Shown here: positions 21,373 through 33,242 of the stretch, one piece after another | Numbering within the stretch: the first letter of the stretch is position 1 | How the letters are laid out: every line of letters begins with the position of its first letter | Origin: Gloeophyllum trabeum ATCC 11539 | Taxonomy: Eukaryota > Basidiomycota > Agaricomycetes > Gloeophyllales > Gloeophyllaceae | Direction of reading: 5' to 3' | DNA: 64,000 nucleotides | Assembly (NCBI RefSeq): GCF_000344685.1 | Contig: NW_006920410.1 | Location: 1,634,608 to 1,698,607 of the forward strand | Notes under the pieces: model-generated | The model's database searches: none | What the model was told of the DNA's origin: nothing | What the model saw: the letters and a program-made list of their open reading frames with translations, nothing else | Made by a program: the position numbers and the translations under genes

Positions 21373-22688
21373 TTATTCCATTACGATTTCGCTACATACC
21401 CCTGCTTTTTGTTTTGCTGTCCGCTGTTCTGAATCTCGATCTGCTGCGTCCTTTCGAACCTCTTTATTCGAGAGTTCGGTCCATGCCAACTCGTGAGAGT
21501 CCATTGAAGGAGCAGGTTTGTGAACCCGCGGGACAGCCGGCCCAGAAGCCCTCGCGGACAGCGAGATCTCATATCTCGGGCGAGGTACCCCGCGAAATTT
21601 CTTGCTGTCCACGACATTCCCTGGAGTTCCGGGTTTAATATACATCAAAATGGGAAGCCGGCCTAAGAGTTCCTGGTATCGCCTCCTCAGAAACCTCCGG
21701 GGCAATGGGGAGTGAAAGACACAGGCGGGGGACCGCGAAAACTTGTCAGCTTCCCCCTGCGGTTTTGGTGTAGGAGGGTGTCTACGTGGGATTGGAGACG
21801 ACTGGGTAGGCGGGAGAGCCAGCTTCTGTACTTCCTCAAAGACGCCAGAATCTTGCAACCCTATGGCACGGATACCAGCCTGGGCGACTGCATCCTTGTC
21901 ACTCCTCGGAATAGGGTCGGTGAGCACTGGCTCTTGCACCAGTATCTGCAGTGGGGGATATACTTTCTTCGATTGGTCGGTGAAGAAACGCCAGCGCAGA
22001 TTGGCTTCACGACGTTTACTTAATGGTCCCAGGAGACGAGCCTCTTCAGAGGCAGGATCCGATCGCGCGGGCAGAGTTGGCGGGATAATGAGGTCTTTGG
22101 GACTCAGAGGTTTGTGCGAACGAGAAAACGGAGAGGTAAGCAGTGCTGCTAGCTCCGGAGAATAGTGCGGCGGCCTGGAGCGCTCGACTCCTGGTATGAT
22201 GCGGTGGGTGGCAGACGAGCGGGCATCTTGTAACAAAGGCTTCACAGAGGTGATTCAGTAGTATTTAACACTGAATATAGGACCTACCTCCAGAAGTTCC
22301 CATCTCAGTCTCCCTTTCCTGCCGTAGGCAAGGTCCAGGACGTATTGAAAGGCTCTCCATTTACCAGTGTTCGCGTCTTTCAGTTTCCGGATGTCCTGAA
22401 CCGAGCAGTATCATGGGCACTCCGCACAAAGCAGAAGGAATCGTGGTAAAAACCTTCGAGACTCTCTTCTGCTTATTCTCCATGGATTTTCTGCCATCTT
22501 TCGTGCTGCAGAGAACCGTTACGTCGTCACGAGCCTTGATACGGAAGAACGTCCTTTGTGAGACGGCTTGAGCCAACCAAAGGCTGAGAGGTCCGACTGG
22601 ACACGTACCGTAGATATTCGTGTGGCAGAAGTCTTACTTGGCGAAGGTAGTCCCTGTACAGATGGGCTATAGGCTTGAAGGGGATCAT
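21373..22688 (-). CDS. Cup1-like LYR motif protein
   Basis: Three exons. The first gives MIPFKPIAHLYRDYLRQVRL, with the LYR motif that defines the mitochondrial Complex1_LYR superfamily. The first intron joins EYLR to TFFRIKARDDV, and the second joins RVSK to DIRKLKDANTGKWRAFQYVL. The third removes about 55 nt between RWELLE and PLLQDARSS. The block VLDLAYGRKGRLRWELLE and the Cup1-like N-terminal domain resemble S. pombe Cup1-type proteins. The rest is Pro/Arg-rich with a second possible helix (RRFLRRRYQELLGRL). Function in basidiomycetes is unknown; a mitochondrial assembly role is inference. Divergent from LSG1 (about 167 bp). Confidence 0.8.
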
Positions 22689-22855
22689 CCGAAGATCACT
22701 TCAGGGAGGGCCATTTGAGACAAAGGCACCGAGCCATGCGATGCGATAAGTGATCGAGATGTGTCATCAGCCACAATTTGTGGGCTCGGGACGTCCATCC
22801 AGCTTGTTGACTGTGAACTCTACCATCGCATTCCGCAACTTGTCAGATTTTTGAG

Positions 22856-22858
22856 ATG
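22856..22858 (+). other. LSG1: Start-codon-only coding exon of LSG1
   Basis: TTTTTGAG ATG|GTAGGAAC: the donor follows the ATG directly. The acceptor TTTACAG at 22904-22910 opens a frame that begins APTKGRN and has no nearby in-frame ATG matching the family N terminus. Confidence 0.75.
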
Positions 22859-25298
22859 GTAGGAACATCTGAAGCTGGCCGATTCGCATCCTGACATATT
22901 AGATTTACAGGCCCCCACCAAAGGCCGGAATCAGAACCCTAGTGGGCTGGGCAGGGCTATCATTAACAGGAAAACACAAGATGCACGCCGCGCACAAGAA
23001 TCAGGTCTTGTGAGTACCTTGGTACTTCACGACAAGGAGCTACTGTGGAATAATATTCATCGAGTCCTCTTGTGTCACTCAAAGTACACAACAGATATCG
23101 ACAGCACCGCCCGTTTACGGTCCGTAACGCAAGAGAACGATCTAGACGAGTTCTTGAATACCGCGCAGCTGGCGGCGACCGACTTCACTGCTGGTACCTG
23201 TTCACTCCCAGTCTGACGATAACGCTGCTCATGGTCTCGATAGAACGTCGAAATGTCAAAATCATCAGCGTTCCTGCAGCGACAAGCCACAATCCGTTCT
23301 TATTGACGGAGGAAGAGGAGAGAAGGACGCTGGAGAGGTTCCGGGAGAATAAACAACGTCTGCGTGTACCTCGAAGACCGCCGTGGACAAGGGATATGTC
23401 CCCCCAGCAGCTCGACAGACAGGAGAAGGACGCCTTCCTGGAATGGCGAAGAGGACTAGCCGAGTGTGTCCATCAGTCTCTGTCCCATAAAATGCCCTGT
23501 CTCACCATGCGATACCCTATCATAGCCTACAGGATCGCGATAGCTTCCTTCTGACGCCCTTCGAGCGGAATATCGAAGTCTGGCGTCAATTATGGCGTGT
23601 TATAGAACGTTCACACCTGGTTGTACAAATCGTAGACGGTCGAAACCCTCTACGATTCCGCTGTGAGGACCTGGAGTCATACGTCCGGGACGTCGAAGGA
23701 ACTGAAGGAGAAAAGGGAACTGGGAAAGGAAAGCGGCGGAACTTGCTGCTCATAAATAAAGCTGATCTGCTTACTGCCAAGCAAAGGTTAGTAACCTTCA
23801 CTCAGCCATATGTACCCGCTCAATTTCCTGCAAAGACGGCTTTGGGCAGACTATTTTGATGAGCAAGGAGTGCAGTACGCTTTCTTCTCGGCAGCGAACG
23901 CTACTGCGTTGCAGGAGGCCAGGAAAGAAGCTTGGGCTCGTGCCGAGGCTGAGGCTGAGGCCGAGGATGGGGGGGACGACGATAGCACCTCAGGCTCCGA
24001 TGATAATCATTCCGAATCAACTCCTCCACACTCAGAAAGTGAAGAATCTGATGAGGAGCAGGAGGGTGCTCTTGGCCATGCTGCACTTTTATCCGAGGAG
24101 GAGTCATCCGACGACGAATTATATTTCTCTTCCGAGGAAGACACAGCAGACGGGCAGGATCCAAGGGCCAAAGTACTCAGTGTTCTGGAACTTGAAGCAT
24201 TATTCGTTCGAGCCGCTCCTGACCTGAGCAGTAAGTAATGCATATTGACGCTCGGCGTACCTTATGTTGAACCTTACCTAGCCTTCGCGGATTCTTCCGG
24301 CAACCATCCAACCAAGTTGGTCGTCGGGTTAGTTGGATACCCGAACGTCGGGAAGTCGAGTACTATTAACTCCCTGTTGGGCGAAAAGAAGGTCAGCGTC
24401 TCGTCTACGCCTGGCAAGACGAAGCATTTCCAGACCATCAATCTATCACCGACCATGACCCTCTGCGACTGTCCTGGTCTTGTCTTTCCTCAGTTTGCTA
24501 CGACCAAGGCGGACTTGACATGCGATGGAGTTTTACCTATCGACCAGATGAGGGAATATACGGGCCCTGTTACTTTGGTAGTCAAGCGGATACCGAAGGA
24601 GGTGCTGGAAGCCACGTACGGTTTGAGTATGAGGACAAGTGGTTACGGACAGGAAGTAACCGCGTCGGACCTCCTGATCCCCTACGCAAGTAAGTTTATT
24701 ACCAGGCCTCCGTAGTTGAACCCCTTGCTTACGACCTCATCTAGTTTCTCGAGGCTTCATGCGGTCCGGCCAAGGAAATCCTGACGAAGCTCGCGCCGCC
24801 AGGTACATCCTTAAAGACTACGTAAACGCGAAGCTTCTGTACTGCCACCCTCCGCCAGGAGTGCCAGAAGATGATTTCAACCAGCAAACACGTGAGCTTG
24901 CGCTCAAACGAATGGCAGGGAAAAAGAAAGCACCCGTGACTCGAGTCGTCAAGAAGGCCGATACATTCGTTCCCACCGCGTCCCCATCCAATGGCCAGGC
25001 TGCGTCTACCGCCGATGGTTTCAAATCGGATAACTTGGACCGGGAATTCTTTCAAGCAAACTCAGGTCTTTCTTCTCGAGCGTTCATTAAAGGAGCGAGG
25101 AAGAATGGAAAAGAATTCTCTAGGCCCAATACACTCCCTCATCAGAACTCCGTGGCGGATGACGGAACACCTGTCAGCGGACGAAGGGCGAGGATTGCGG
25201 CAGTCCTCGCAAATGCAGGAGGTGACATAGGTCACGGTAAAAAGCATCACAAGAAGAACAAACGGGTCAAACAGAGAAGTGGAAGAGGATATGATTAA
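22856..25298 (+). CDS. LSG1: Large subunit GTPase LSG1
   Basis: Cytoplasmic circularly permuted GTPase that releases the export adaptor Nmd3 from pre-60S ribosomes. The first coding exon is only the ATG (22856-22858), spliced by a 52-nt intron to APTKGRNQNPSGLGRAI. The conserved VTQENDLDEFLNTAQLAATD follows. The permuted GTPase motifs occur in the expected order: INKADLL (G4) comes before GYPNVGKSS (G1), then TPGKTKHFQT and CDCPGL (G3). An acidic linker (about 23970-24150) lies between them. The C terminus, after LSMRTSGYGQEVTASDLL and FMRSGQGNPDEARAARYIL, is Lys-rich (KKHHKKNKRVKQR). Roughly 675 residues. Confidence 0.95.
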
Positions 25299-25516
25299 TC
25301 CAGTCTTAGTTGACCATAACACGGGTACAGAATTGTATATATGTTTTCAGGAATGTAACAGAGTTTATCACTGGTTCACTGTATGCGGATCCCCTCACGT
25401 GACTGAGTCGCGTCTAGCTGCTGCTGCACCATAAATTGTGTCTGCATGCGCGTTTTCCCTGGCTTCGTCCTCTTCTCTGGCTCGTCTCCCGTTGCAGTCC
25501 ACGCAGTCTGCGAATA

Positions 25517-27655
25517 ATGCCTGTTCCGACTCACGATAGAGCCCCTCCTCCGACTTGGGCATCGTCGGGACATCGGTCAATTGATTGTGACGGGCTCTCC
25601 GGTGATATATGCGCCAAACTCGTAACGACGAACAAACAGGGTCGCAGAGAAGGTGGCACAGCTGCTGAATCTTTACGTTTCTCTGCTCTAAGCCCTTGGT
25701 TTTGCGCGTAGTTGTTGCACTGAGCGTCAATAAACCTGTTACAATCGGTCGGAACCCTGCCATCTGGTGAGCTGGGCTTCTCCTGGATGGGGGCGGATGA
25801 AGTCGTGACCGCCGATCCGCCAGCTCCTATTTACTCTCCGACATTGTTGTCTCTAGCGTGCACTGCAAGGTGTATGCGTGAGTCTGTCCTCTGTCTCCAT
25901 ATCCCGTGATAACGGAATTGCTATGGTCTCTCAGTGTCCCTTCGGGAGATGGGGGCGTGATTGTTTCATGTCAGGTACGGCTGCATCCCCTGGATCTAGC
26001 ATGACATGGACGAGGCACCGTAGGATCATTCGACCAACGGGGTTATTCTGAACGGGCAAAAGGTCCGACGAACATCCGTTATTCTCATGGATAACGACGT
26101 CCTCGAGATACCTTCATCACAAAGTGAGCAGAGGGAGACTAATGTAGTGTATGACGTGCTGATGTCGCTGTTTTGAACAGAGTTCACTTGCATTCACTTA
26201 CTGAAGCAACAACCGGAAAAGGCGAATCTGTTCGACCCCACCCCGCCACAACAACCTTCGTACAAGGTAGATTTCCGTCAGAGTATCACGGATGGGTCCG
26301 GTTTACATGTTGCGGCAGCAAATTGGCGCATACACAGTGACCTCTCATCGCTTAGGCCAGGGAAGCTTTGCTAGCGTCCATCTTGCACTGGATCCAGCGA
26401 ATCATAGGCAGGTCGCATGCAAAATCATCAAGACCAAAAAGGAACACGAGCTGCGTGGTGTCATGAAAGAAGTCAGAATACTACTGGCCCTCAACCATGT
26501 CTGTCGTCTGGAGGGTCTCCCAACAAATCAATATGGCTGACTGGAACTATAGCCAAACATCAACAGGGCTTATAATGTCGAAGTGAATGGTAAATTCCTG
26601 TACGGCCCGTATTCATTACACTATCTTAGTCATCCCTACTCATTTGCCATGTTTATAGGCATATATTCCTTCAGTTATGCACAGGCGGCGACTTGTTCGC
26701 ATACATCGTGAGTCGTAAAGAAACAGAACATCGTTTGTGTGAAGGCGAAGCGAAGTATATCATGTACCAATTACTCCGTGGTCTCACCTACCTCCACAAC
26801 AAGATGATCTGTCACCGTGGTATGTGATTTGTCCACTACACGTTTCTGACCACATTTTGATCATCGACGCTATCTTCCGTCTTAACTTACGTTCAGATCT
26901 CAAGGTAAACAGCTGGACTTCTCTTGATTTGTATGATGACGTTGGTCTTGGCTATCTGACAGCCGGAGAATATTCTCCTTCACGCCCCTGGCTCCTATCC
27001 TCGAATCCTGATCGCGGATTTCGGCCTTGCAAGACCGAAAGCATACCAAGAGACCCTCAATGCTTGCGGGACTGTCTGCTACTTGCCTCCTGAGGCCATT
27101 CTAGCGCTGGACCACAAAGACAGAGGTTACGTCGGCATGCCTTCGGATTGCTGGAGCGCTGGCGTTATCTTGTACATTATGCTTACGTGGGTGTCCAACG
27201 CTTGTCTGCTCCGCAGTGGTAGTCCTAACGCGCGCTATGGCTTGCTATAGTGGCAGCCATCCCTTCGACTACGGGCCGTATGACTACGAATCTTCTCGTC
27301 AGCATGGCGGCACCGAGCAGAGCTATTCTCAGTTTTCTCAGGCCTCTGTCGATCGCAACAGAATTGTCAAGGAGCGTATAATTAACTACGAATTAGAGTT
27401 TGACCAGTCAATCTGGAAGACGGTCCCTGACGGTATGAACTCTCGGACATCATTTCTATCTAGATGACACCTCTCTAAATGTCGGGATCCTCGCCCACAA
27501 CTTGCTTTTTCATAGCCCAGGCTCTGGTATCCCGTTTACTCATATACGACTACCAGCAACGAGCGACTGTCTATGGGGCAATGCGAAGCTCCTGGATCCG
27601 TTCAGATCTGCAGGACTTGGAGAATGCATACCGCACGCGAATATCGTCTTCCTGA
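25517..27655 (+). CDS. FHA-domain Ser/Thr kinase, CHK2/Cds1 type
   Basis: DNA-damage checkpoint kinase family. The start is placed at MPVPTHDRAPPPTWAS. Several tiny exons build the FHA domain: KPVTIGRNPAI (the Gly-Arg pair), DIVVSSVHCKVYA (Ser and His contacts), VPSGDGGVIVSCQ, and DHSTNGVILNGQKVRR. The kinase domain follows: glycine loop GQGSFASVHLA, ACKIIK (Lys), a catalytic loop HRDLK with the remainder in the next exon, DFGLARPKAY, CGTVCYLPPEAIL (PPE in place of APE) and DCWSAGVILY. It ends ENAYRTRISSS soon after the kinase domain, so there is no long second region as in yeast Rad53. Chk2/Cds1 and Dun1 cannot be told apart from this alone. Confidence 0.85.
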
Positions 27656-27980
27656 GGCTTGCCTCCTGGCGCCGAGGACCATGACCACTTATGGCTACGT
27701 CTGTGCTCGTGCTCGGCATCTGTAGGCTCCACGGTATTCCGTTCCTTCCCCTTTCAAGCGCTGGTATTCAGACTCTGGGTTGATCGACGTGTACTTCAAA
27801 CCTTCTATGTATCATTATTATCTCGCGGAATACACTTGCGTGCATGTATGCGTCGAGTTACGACAGTTGAATCAAGCAAAATGCACTTTGATTCGTAACT
27901 TGTATCGTTTACAATGCTCCTTCTACCTGCATTTGACTTACATCCCTGCGAACTTCTTTCATATTCTTGCCGCGCCTCAA
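27656..27980. other. Convergent intergenic spacer
   Basis: About 325 bp between the 3' ends of the kinase and S-formylglutathione hydrolase genes. No gene or clear repeat seen; it should hold both polyadenylation regions. Confidence 0.4.
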
Positions 27981-29270
27981 TCATGCCTTCAGGAAATTTG
28001 CGTGGACTAAAAACTTTTTCAATGCTGCCGCGAGCCAGGGACAGAATCTGAGTACTCACAATGGACATGATCAGGCCCAAAAGTGGAAATCTCAAGACAC
28101 ATGAAGGTGAGAATAGGGATGTAGAAGGATCAGACACCGCATGCTACTTACGAAGTAGTAACTGTGGTCGTATCCGTCTTGCGGCCTCACGCGGACTTGC
28201 ACCTCGTCATGGCCAGCATCTCTAGCCGCCTTGAGGAAATTCTCGGGTAAGAGCTGGCCCTGTTTATAGAAGTTGTCACCAGTTCCCTAAAAACAGAGGT
28301 AATACGTCAGCTCGTCTAGCGACTGAACAATCGGAAGACGCACATAATCGATCAATATGTGGACGTTGTCCTTGATCTTGGTAATCATCTCGGTGGCATC
28401 ATATAGCGGCGCAGCTTCATCGACGCCACCCTGCAGATAGCCATTGAACGCCTTTTGGCCCCACGGGCATTTGGTGGGATTTGCAATAGGGGAGAAGGCG
28501 GACGCGGAACGGAATGGCCTACTCTTGGATCCCTTCGATAGAGCGGCTAGGTACAAGGTTAGGGCGCCATGACCACCCATCGAGTGGCCAAAGATAGACT
28601 GCCGTGAGAAGTCCTGCATGTGTCGGGACGATAAGCCCCCGTGTAGATCCAGAACATTGGACCGTACTCACGATGGGAATGCCGGCAGCTTCAATAACTT
28701 CCGGCAATTCCAAGGTGATGTGCGTAGCCATGTTATAGTGTTTCGCGAATTTGGGATTGGTGGCATTCAAGTAAAATCCAGCCCCTAACTAGATTGTCAG
28801 ACCGTTCGAAGAAGCTCACAGAGACCAGATCGATATGAACCGACTCCGAAGTCCCAATCTTTGTCCTCCCCCTCGATCCCTGCGCCGCGGGGAGATGTAT
28901 CAGGAAAGATAATGGCGATACCCTCGTCGGCGGCATCTCTAAGGAAACCACCTTTCTGGGCCCTGTGATGATTTGCACTGTCAATCCAGAACCCTAACAT
29001 TACTTGAGAAGCAACATACCCGTTATCTTCGGTGCATGTCAGACCAGCCAGGTAGAACAGAACAGGGACCTTTCCCTGGGAAGCATTGGCCGGAAGGAAT
29101 AGGTTGAACTGCGTGTCAAGTCCCCCTAGAGCCGCGGACTAATGCGATTGTTAGTCGGCGCATGAGCGGGGCAAACCGATACCGAAACATGACAATCAGC
29201 GTACTTTGAACTTATATTTGGTCAAGACGCCGCCGAAGGACTTGTTGGCGGACAGTGTTTCGAGGGCCAT
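27981..29270 (-). CDS. S-formylglutathione hydrolase
   Basis: Cytosolic esterase D family enzyme that hydrolyses S-formylglutathione to formate and glutathione, the second step of glutathione-dependent formaldehyde removal. The start MALETLSANKSFGGVLTKYK fits. Motifs in order: LFYLAGLTCTEDN, FPDTSPRGAG, the nucleophile elbow IFGHSMGGHGALTLYL (Ser), FSPIANPTKCPWGQKAF, and a C-terminal DGYDHSYYF with the catalytic His. The last introns give TFGPDHVHFHANFLKA and stop at 27981. About 285 residues, normal for the family. Formaldehyde detoxification fits a wood- or litter-degrading fungus that demethylates lignin; that ecological link is inference. Confidence 0.92.
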
Positions 29271-30341
29271 CCTGAGCAAGCGGTAGAAGGTCGTGGTCGA
29301 CAGCAAAGAGCGCGAGGGAAAGAGTTCGTCATTTGGCAGTCACTTGAGCCCAGGATTATCATTAGCCTCCCGCATATTCCGTCGATTGAACTCATGAAGT
29401 CATTATCGCGATTAGCTCATGGCTGTGCGGCCCTTCCACCTGCTTACGTACACAGTCAATCTTCCACCAATCAGAGCGTATCCCGAGCCTCTGATGTTGG
29501 CAACGCCTCATTCCGACATTACATGCCAGCGGCAGCGAGGGAACCCTACCCAAAGGCACAGAACTTCATTCAGTGTACCACTGTAAGGGATTGTGCCCTG
29601 GACCGTGGCAACCCGAGGGTTTGATAGTGAAATGAAGGCCCTCGGTTCCGACAGCCTGAGGGAGATTCACGCATTTTGACCTCATACGGTGAGCTGGACA
29701 TCGATCTGGTGAATACAAGATTTATAGTATTGCACTGCAGTTTCTGTCCTGCGCTTTGATCACCGAACTCGGCCCTGGAGACGGCTTCCTCCCAGGCTCT
29801 TCGTATCTCACTTGGCCGCCTAGCTAAGTATGAACTATGCATTGTCGTACCGTCATATGGGATGATCCGACGCGTCTAACATACTCCGGGAAACATTTGG
29901 TAGGAGCAAACAATCGATTGCGAAACGTGCATTCCACTCTGCTATGCAAAACCTGGAAAACCCTGGAAGACATGTAGACCTAACGCTGCATCACTAGGTC
30001 GCACTTCGATTCGGCTTCACCTGCGAGTCCACCGAAGGATAAGCTAAGTATCAATCCCATTAAAGTCCACCCCGAGCACATCTGTGTCTCCTCACCTATG
30101 GAGACGAGACGGACAAGGCTCTCAGTCCCGAGTAACTGCACAGCCACAATTAGCCAGAACTGCGTGTGGGTATCTCAACATTCAGCATTCCCTACAGATC
30201 CGATATTACGATACTCGGTGATACGTAGCTCGTGCACGATCCCGGCGGTACCGCTCTGGTACCTGAGAGACTCTCCTTATAACACCTGGTAGTCTTCAGA
30301 CATACCCTCCTTGTGATCCCAGTAGTCGTGTTATACCGACC
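29271..30341. promoter_or_regulatory. 1.07-kb divergent spacer before the P450 array
   Basis: The region lies between the divergent S-formylglutathione hydrolase and the first P450 gene. Small frames (29394-29624, 29570-29842, 30098-30292) do not look like proteins. I found no tRNA or repeat. It marks the change from compact core genes to the accessory block. Confidence 0.45.
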
Positions 30342-32429
30342 ATGACGCTCTCCTTTGACACCATAGGAACATCCTCTTTCTCTACATATGGGATTTTCCT
30401 ACTCATCGCTATTCTTTTATACGTCCTCAAGGCCTTCAGCTTTAACCAGCGATGTGTAAGTGATTTTTACTCAATGTAATGCAGCCTTACCAACTTGAAC
30501 GTGTGACTAGTTAGATAGGATACCCACAGTGGGCGGTCCTTCGGACCCGATTCTTTCTTACATTGGTGCATTTCGCTTTTTCACTGGTGCACGGGACTTG
30601 GTGCAGCAAGGTTATTCCCAGGTATGTTGGGTTCGATCAGGAGAAGGTATCTCTACTTACCCGTTGCCTGAAGTTCAAGGGTGGCGTATTCAAGATCGCC
30701 CGGATAGACCGATGGCTAGTCGTCGTGACCGGCACAAAGTTCATGGAAGAGTTCAGAACAGCCCCAGATGACGTGTTGTCCTTCACAGCAGCTACTACTG
30801 ATGTGGGTCCAACGAAGTCGCCAAGAGCACTGACACTGATGCTCTGGATAGACTCTTGCCATTCCATGGACGCTGGGACCGAACATACGCGAGAACGAAT
30901 ATCACGTCCAGATTATCCGCTCTCAGCTGACGCGAAACCTGGGGAATGTTGCCGTCGAGATGCACGATGAGGTGGTTGCTGCGTTCAGTGACGAAGTTAA
31001 GCTCCAGGAGAACGGCAAGCACCCTTCACCCTTTCCCTTGTTTGCTTCGTCTTCACTGCTGGCCGTTTAGAATGGGTTCCTGTGCCAGCTGTGCAGGCCA
31101 TATCACGGATTGTTTGCCGTACAAGTAATCGGGCGTTTGTCGGGTTGCCCCTATGTAGGTCTCGATCTCTCGGCCTGATAGTTGCTTGTACTAACGGTTG
31201 TCCATGCAACAGGTCGAGATCCCGATTATGTCAACTTATGTGTCAGGTTCACGATGGATGTCGCATTGAGTGCATTCGTTATCAATCTGTTCCCAACATT
31301 CATGAGGCCGTGAGTCTGCGTTTGCTGTAAATAGCGCTATTTAGATGATGCAGTGACTATGTCTCAGGTTCGTCGGTCGTCTACTCTCAAGAGTCCCAGG
31401 AAGTATCAACCGAGGAGTCAAGCACCTTGGCCCTATCATCGAGGACAGGATACAGAAGATGCGCCAGTACGGCAAGGACTGGGCGGAGAAACCCGTGAGT
31501 GGACGACGACGTTACGTTCAAAACGTTCGTCTGGAGGCTGAGCACGTACTGCTGAATAGAAAGATATGATCACTTGGTTAATAGAAGATGCCCAGGGGGA
31601 AGAGCGGACAGTACGCAATTGGGCGCTCCGGGTGTTAACCGTCAACTTTGCCGCGATTCATACGAGCTCTACGGTATGAAATGTGTTTCCATTCAAAGGT
31701 CTGAATTTTTTACCGAATACATCAAACTTGTAGTCCTTCACGCACGCGTTATTGCACCTGGCTGCAAACCCGCACTATATAGCACCTCTGCGCGAAGAAG
31801 TAGAGGAGATTATTTTGAAGGAGGGATGGTCCAGAGCTTCTTTGCAAAAGATGCGGAAGATCGATAGCTTTCTGAAAGAGTCTATGAGGTACAACGGGCT
31901 TGGGTGCCGTGAGTATATCATGCAAATAAGCTTTCATTAGTCCGATATTAACCTTCGATTAGTGTCCATGAGCAGAAAGGCTCTGAAGCCGTTCACCTTC
32001 TCCGATGGGACCGTCATCCCTACTGGTACCTACGTTTTTGCTCCCCAGACAGCAACCCATCACGATGGCGAGTATTATCCTGATCCTGAAGTCTTTGACG
32101 CCTTCAGATTCCTCAAGGGAGGCGAGGCCAATGGTCCTAAACAATACCTCGTGAATACGGCGGACGACTTCGTGCCCTTCGGGAATGGCAAGCATGCATG
32201 GTAAGTTTCATTAATCGCTATACTTCAAGAGATCAAAGATAACCTTGGCATGAATAGCCCAGGCCGGTTTTTTGCCGTCAACATCATGAAGACAATGTTG
32301 GCACATGTTGTGACGACATACGACGTGAAGCTGGAGAAGGAGGGCGAGCGACCTCCTGACAGGTGGATTGGGCCGGCGTCTGCGCCGAACGGCTCAGCAA
32401 AGGTCTTGTTCAGGAAGCGTCAAGTGTAG
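30342..32429 (+). CDS. Cytochrome P450 monooxygenase 1 of tandem array
   Basis: Heme-thiolate oxygenase anchored in the ER by an N-terminal membrane helix (YGIFLLIAILLYVLKAF). It resembles the ent-kaurene-oxidase-like basidiomycete P450s. Exon 1 ends FNQRC and joins to LDRIPTVGGPSDPILSYIG. Later landmarks are DDVLSFTAATTD, the I-helix segment NFAAIHTSS, the K-helix FLKESMR (ExxR) and the heme loop PFGNGKHACPGRFFA, which is split by an intron inside the Cys codon region. It ends KVLFRKRQV. About 11 introns; roughly 480 residues. The substrate cannot be read from sequence. Paralogous to the next two genes, but the least similar of the three. Confidence 0.93.
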
Positions 32430-33242
32430 TTCGCTCACGTTGTTCCGTATTGTTATTGCATCGTGAAGGCATATCCATAGGCTAATAACTGTTGTTGTAC
32501 TGTAGTATAGAATCTGAGGATCATGTTTCCCTCCGAGTGTAGTGTATGAATATTGCATATCAATTAGAGGAGACACGCAGACACTGGAGCCTCATTTGGT
32601 AAAAGAATTACCATATCCAGAGCCTGTCACAGTAACGTCCCGGAGCTCTGTCGGTGCTGACTCAATTTGAATTAGGCTGCTCATTCACCTTTACCACACC
32701 CACAGGGAGAAGTCGCGGCGCTAGAGGACGAGTCTTCATATTCCGTTGTCCCTGCGACCATGCCATAGAGAAAAAGTTTTTGATATACGCAGAGAATACC
32801 CATGAAATCAAGCACAAAATACGAAGGGGATGCTCGTACTTGGCTCGTACCAGCAGTAATCACGGTGCTGGTACGAATCGTACGACGAGATCGGTGAGCA
32901 TGAGAAGTAGGTTAGAGCCAATCACATTTCCGCGTCAACCTTGTAAGGGTCGCAAGTTTGGTAAGCTATGTACTGCAGTAAGTATCAGCAGCCGCCGGAT
33001 CGCGAACAATGATATGTAGACGTCGACGGCTGTCGTACGGCACGATGGTCGAGCAGGGAGACATCTATAGGGAGACATGCCAGAAACTTACGATTTAGGA
33101 AAGGACCCAGTATAGCCCGATTCTATTTTCTACTGCTTCCGTCGGGCGTCGGCAGACCCGGGCTTCTTCATGGGACGAGAGCTGGGATCCTGTTCGCTCC
33201 TTCGCGTGAGTGACTGCAGATTGTTCTTTTTTCTTCACCGTC
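32430..33242. other. Spacer between P450 genes 1 and 2
   Basis: About 810 bp with no gene that I can support. It holds one perfect 11-bp inverted repeat (32845-32876), listed separately. Presumably includes the promoter of P450 gene 2. Confidence 0.45.
32845..32876. repeat. Perfect 11-bp inverted repeat, 10-nt loop
   Basis: TCGTACCAGCA, then 10 nt, then TGCTGGTACGA. Arms are exact reverse complements. It lies about 370 bp upstream of P450 gene 2, so it could be a dimeric regulator site or a chance palindrome. Confidence 0.6.

Noticed and set aside
25395..25763. 122-aa minus-strand frame starting MAGFRPIVTGLL
   Set aside because: It is antisense to the FHA-kinase first exons, which join in phase on the plus strand and give recognisable FHA motifs; the minus frame has no motif of its own.
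29394..30292. Small frames in the spacer before the P450 array
   Set aside because: Short, no motifs, no consistent splicing; treated as non-coding.
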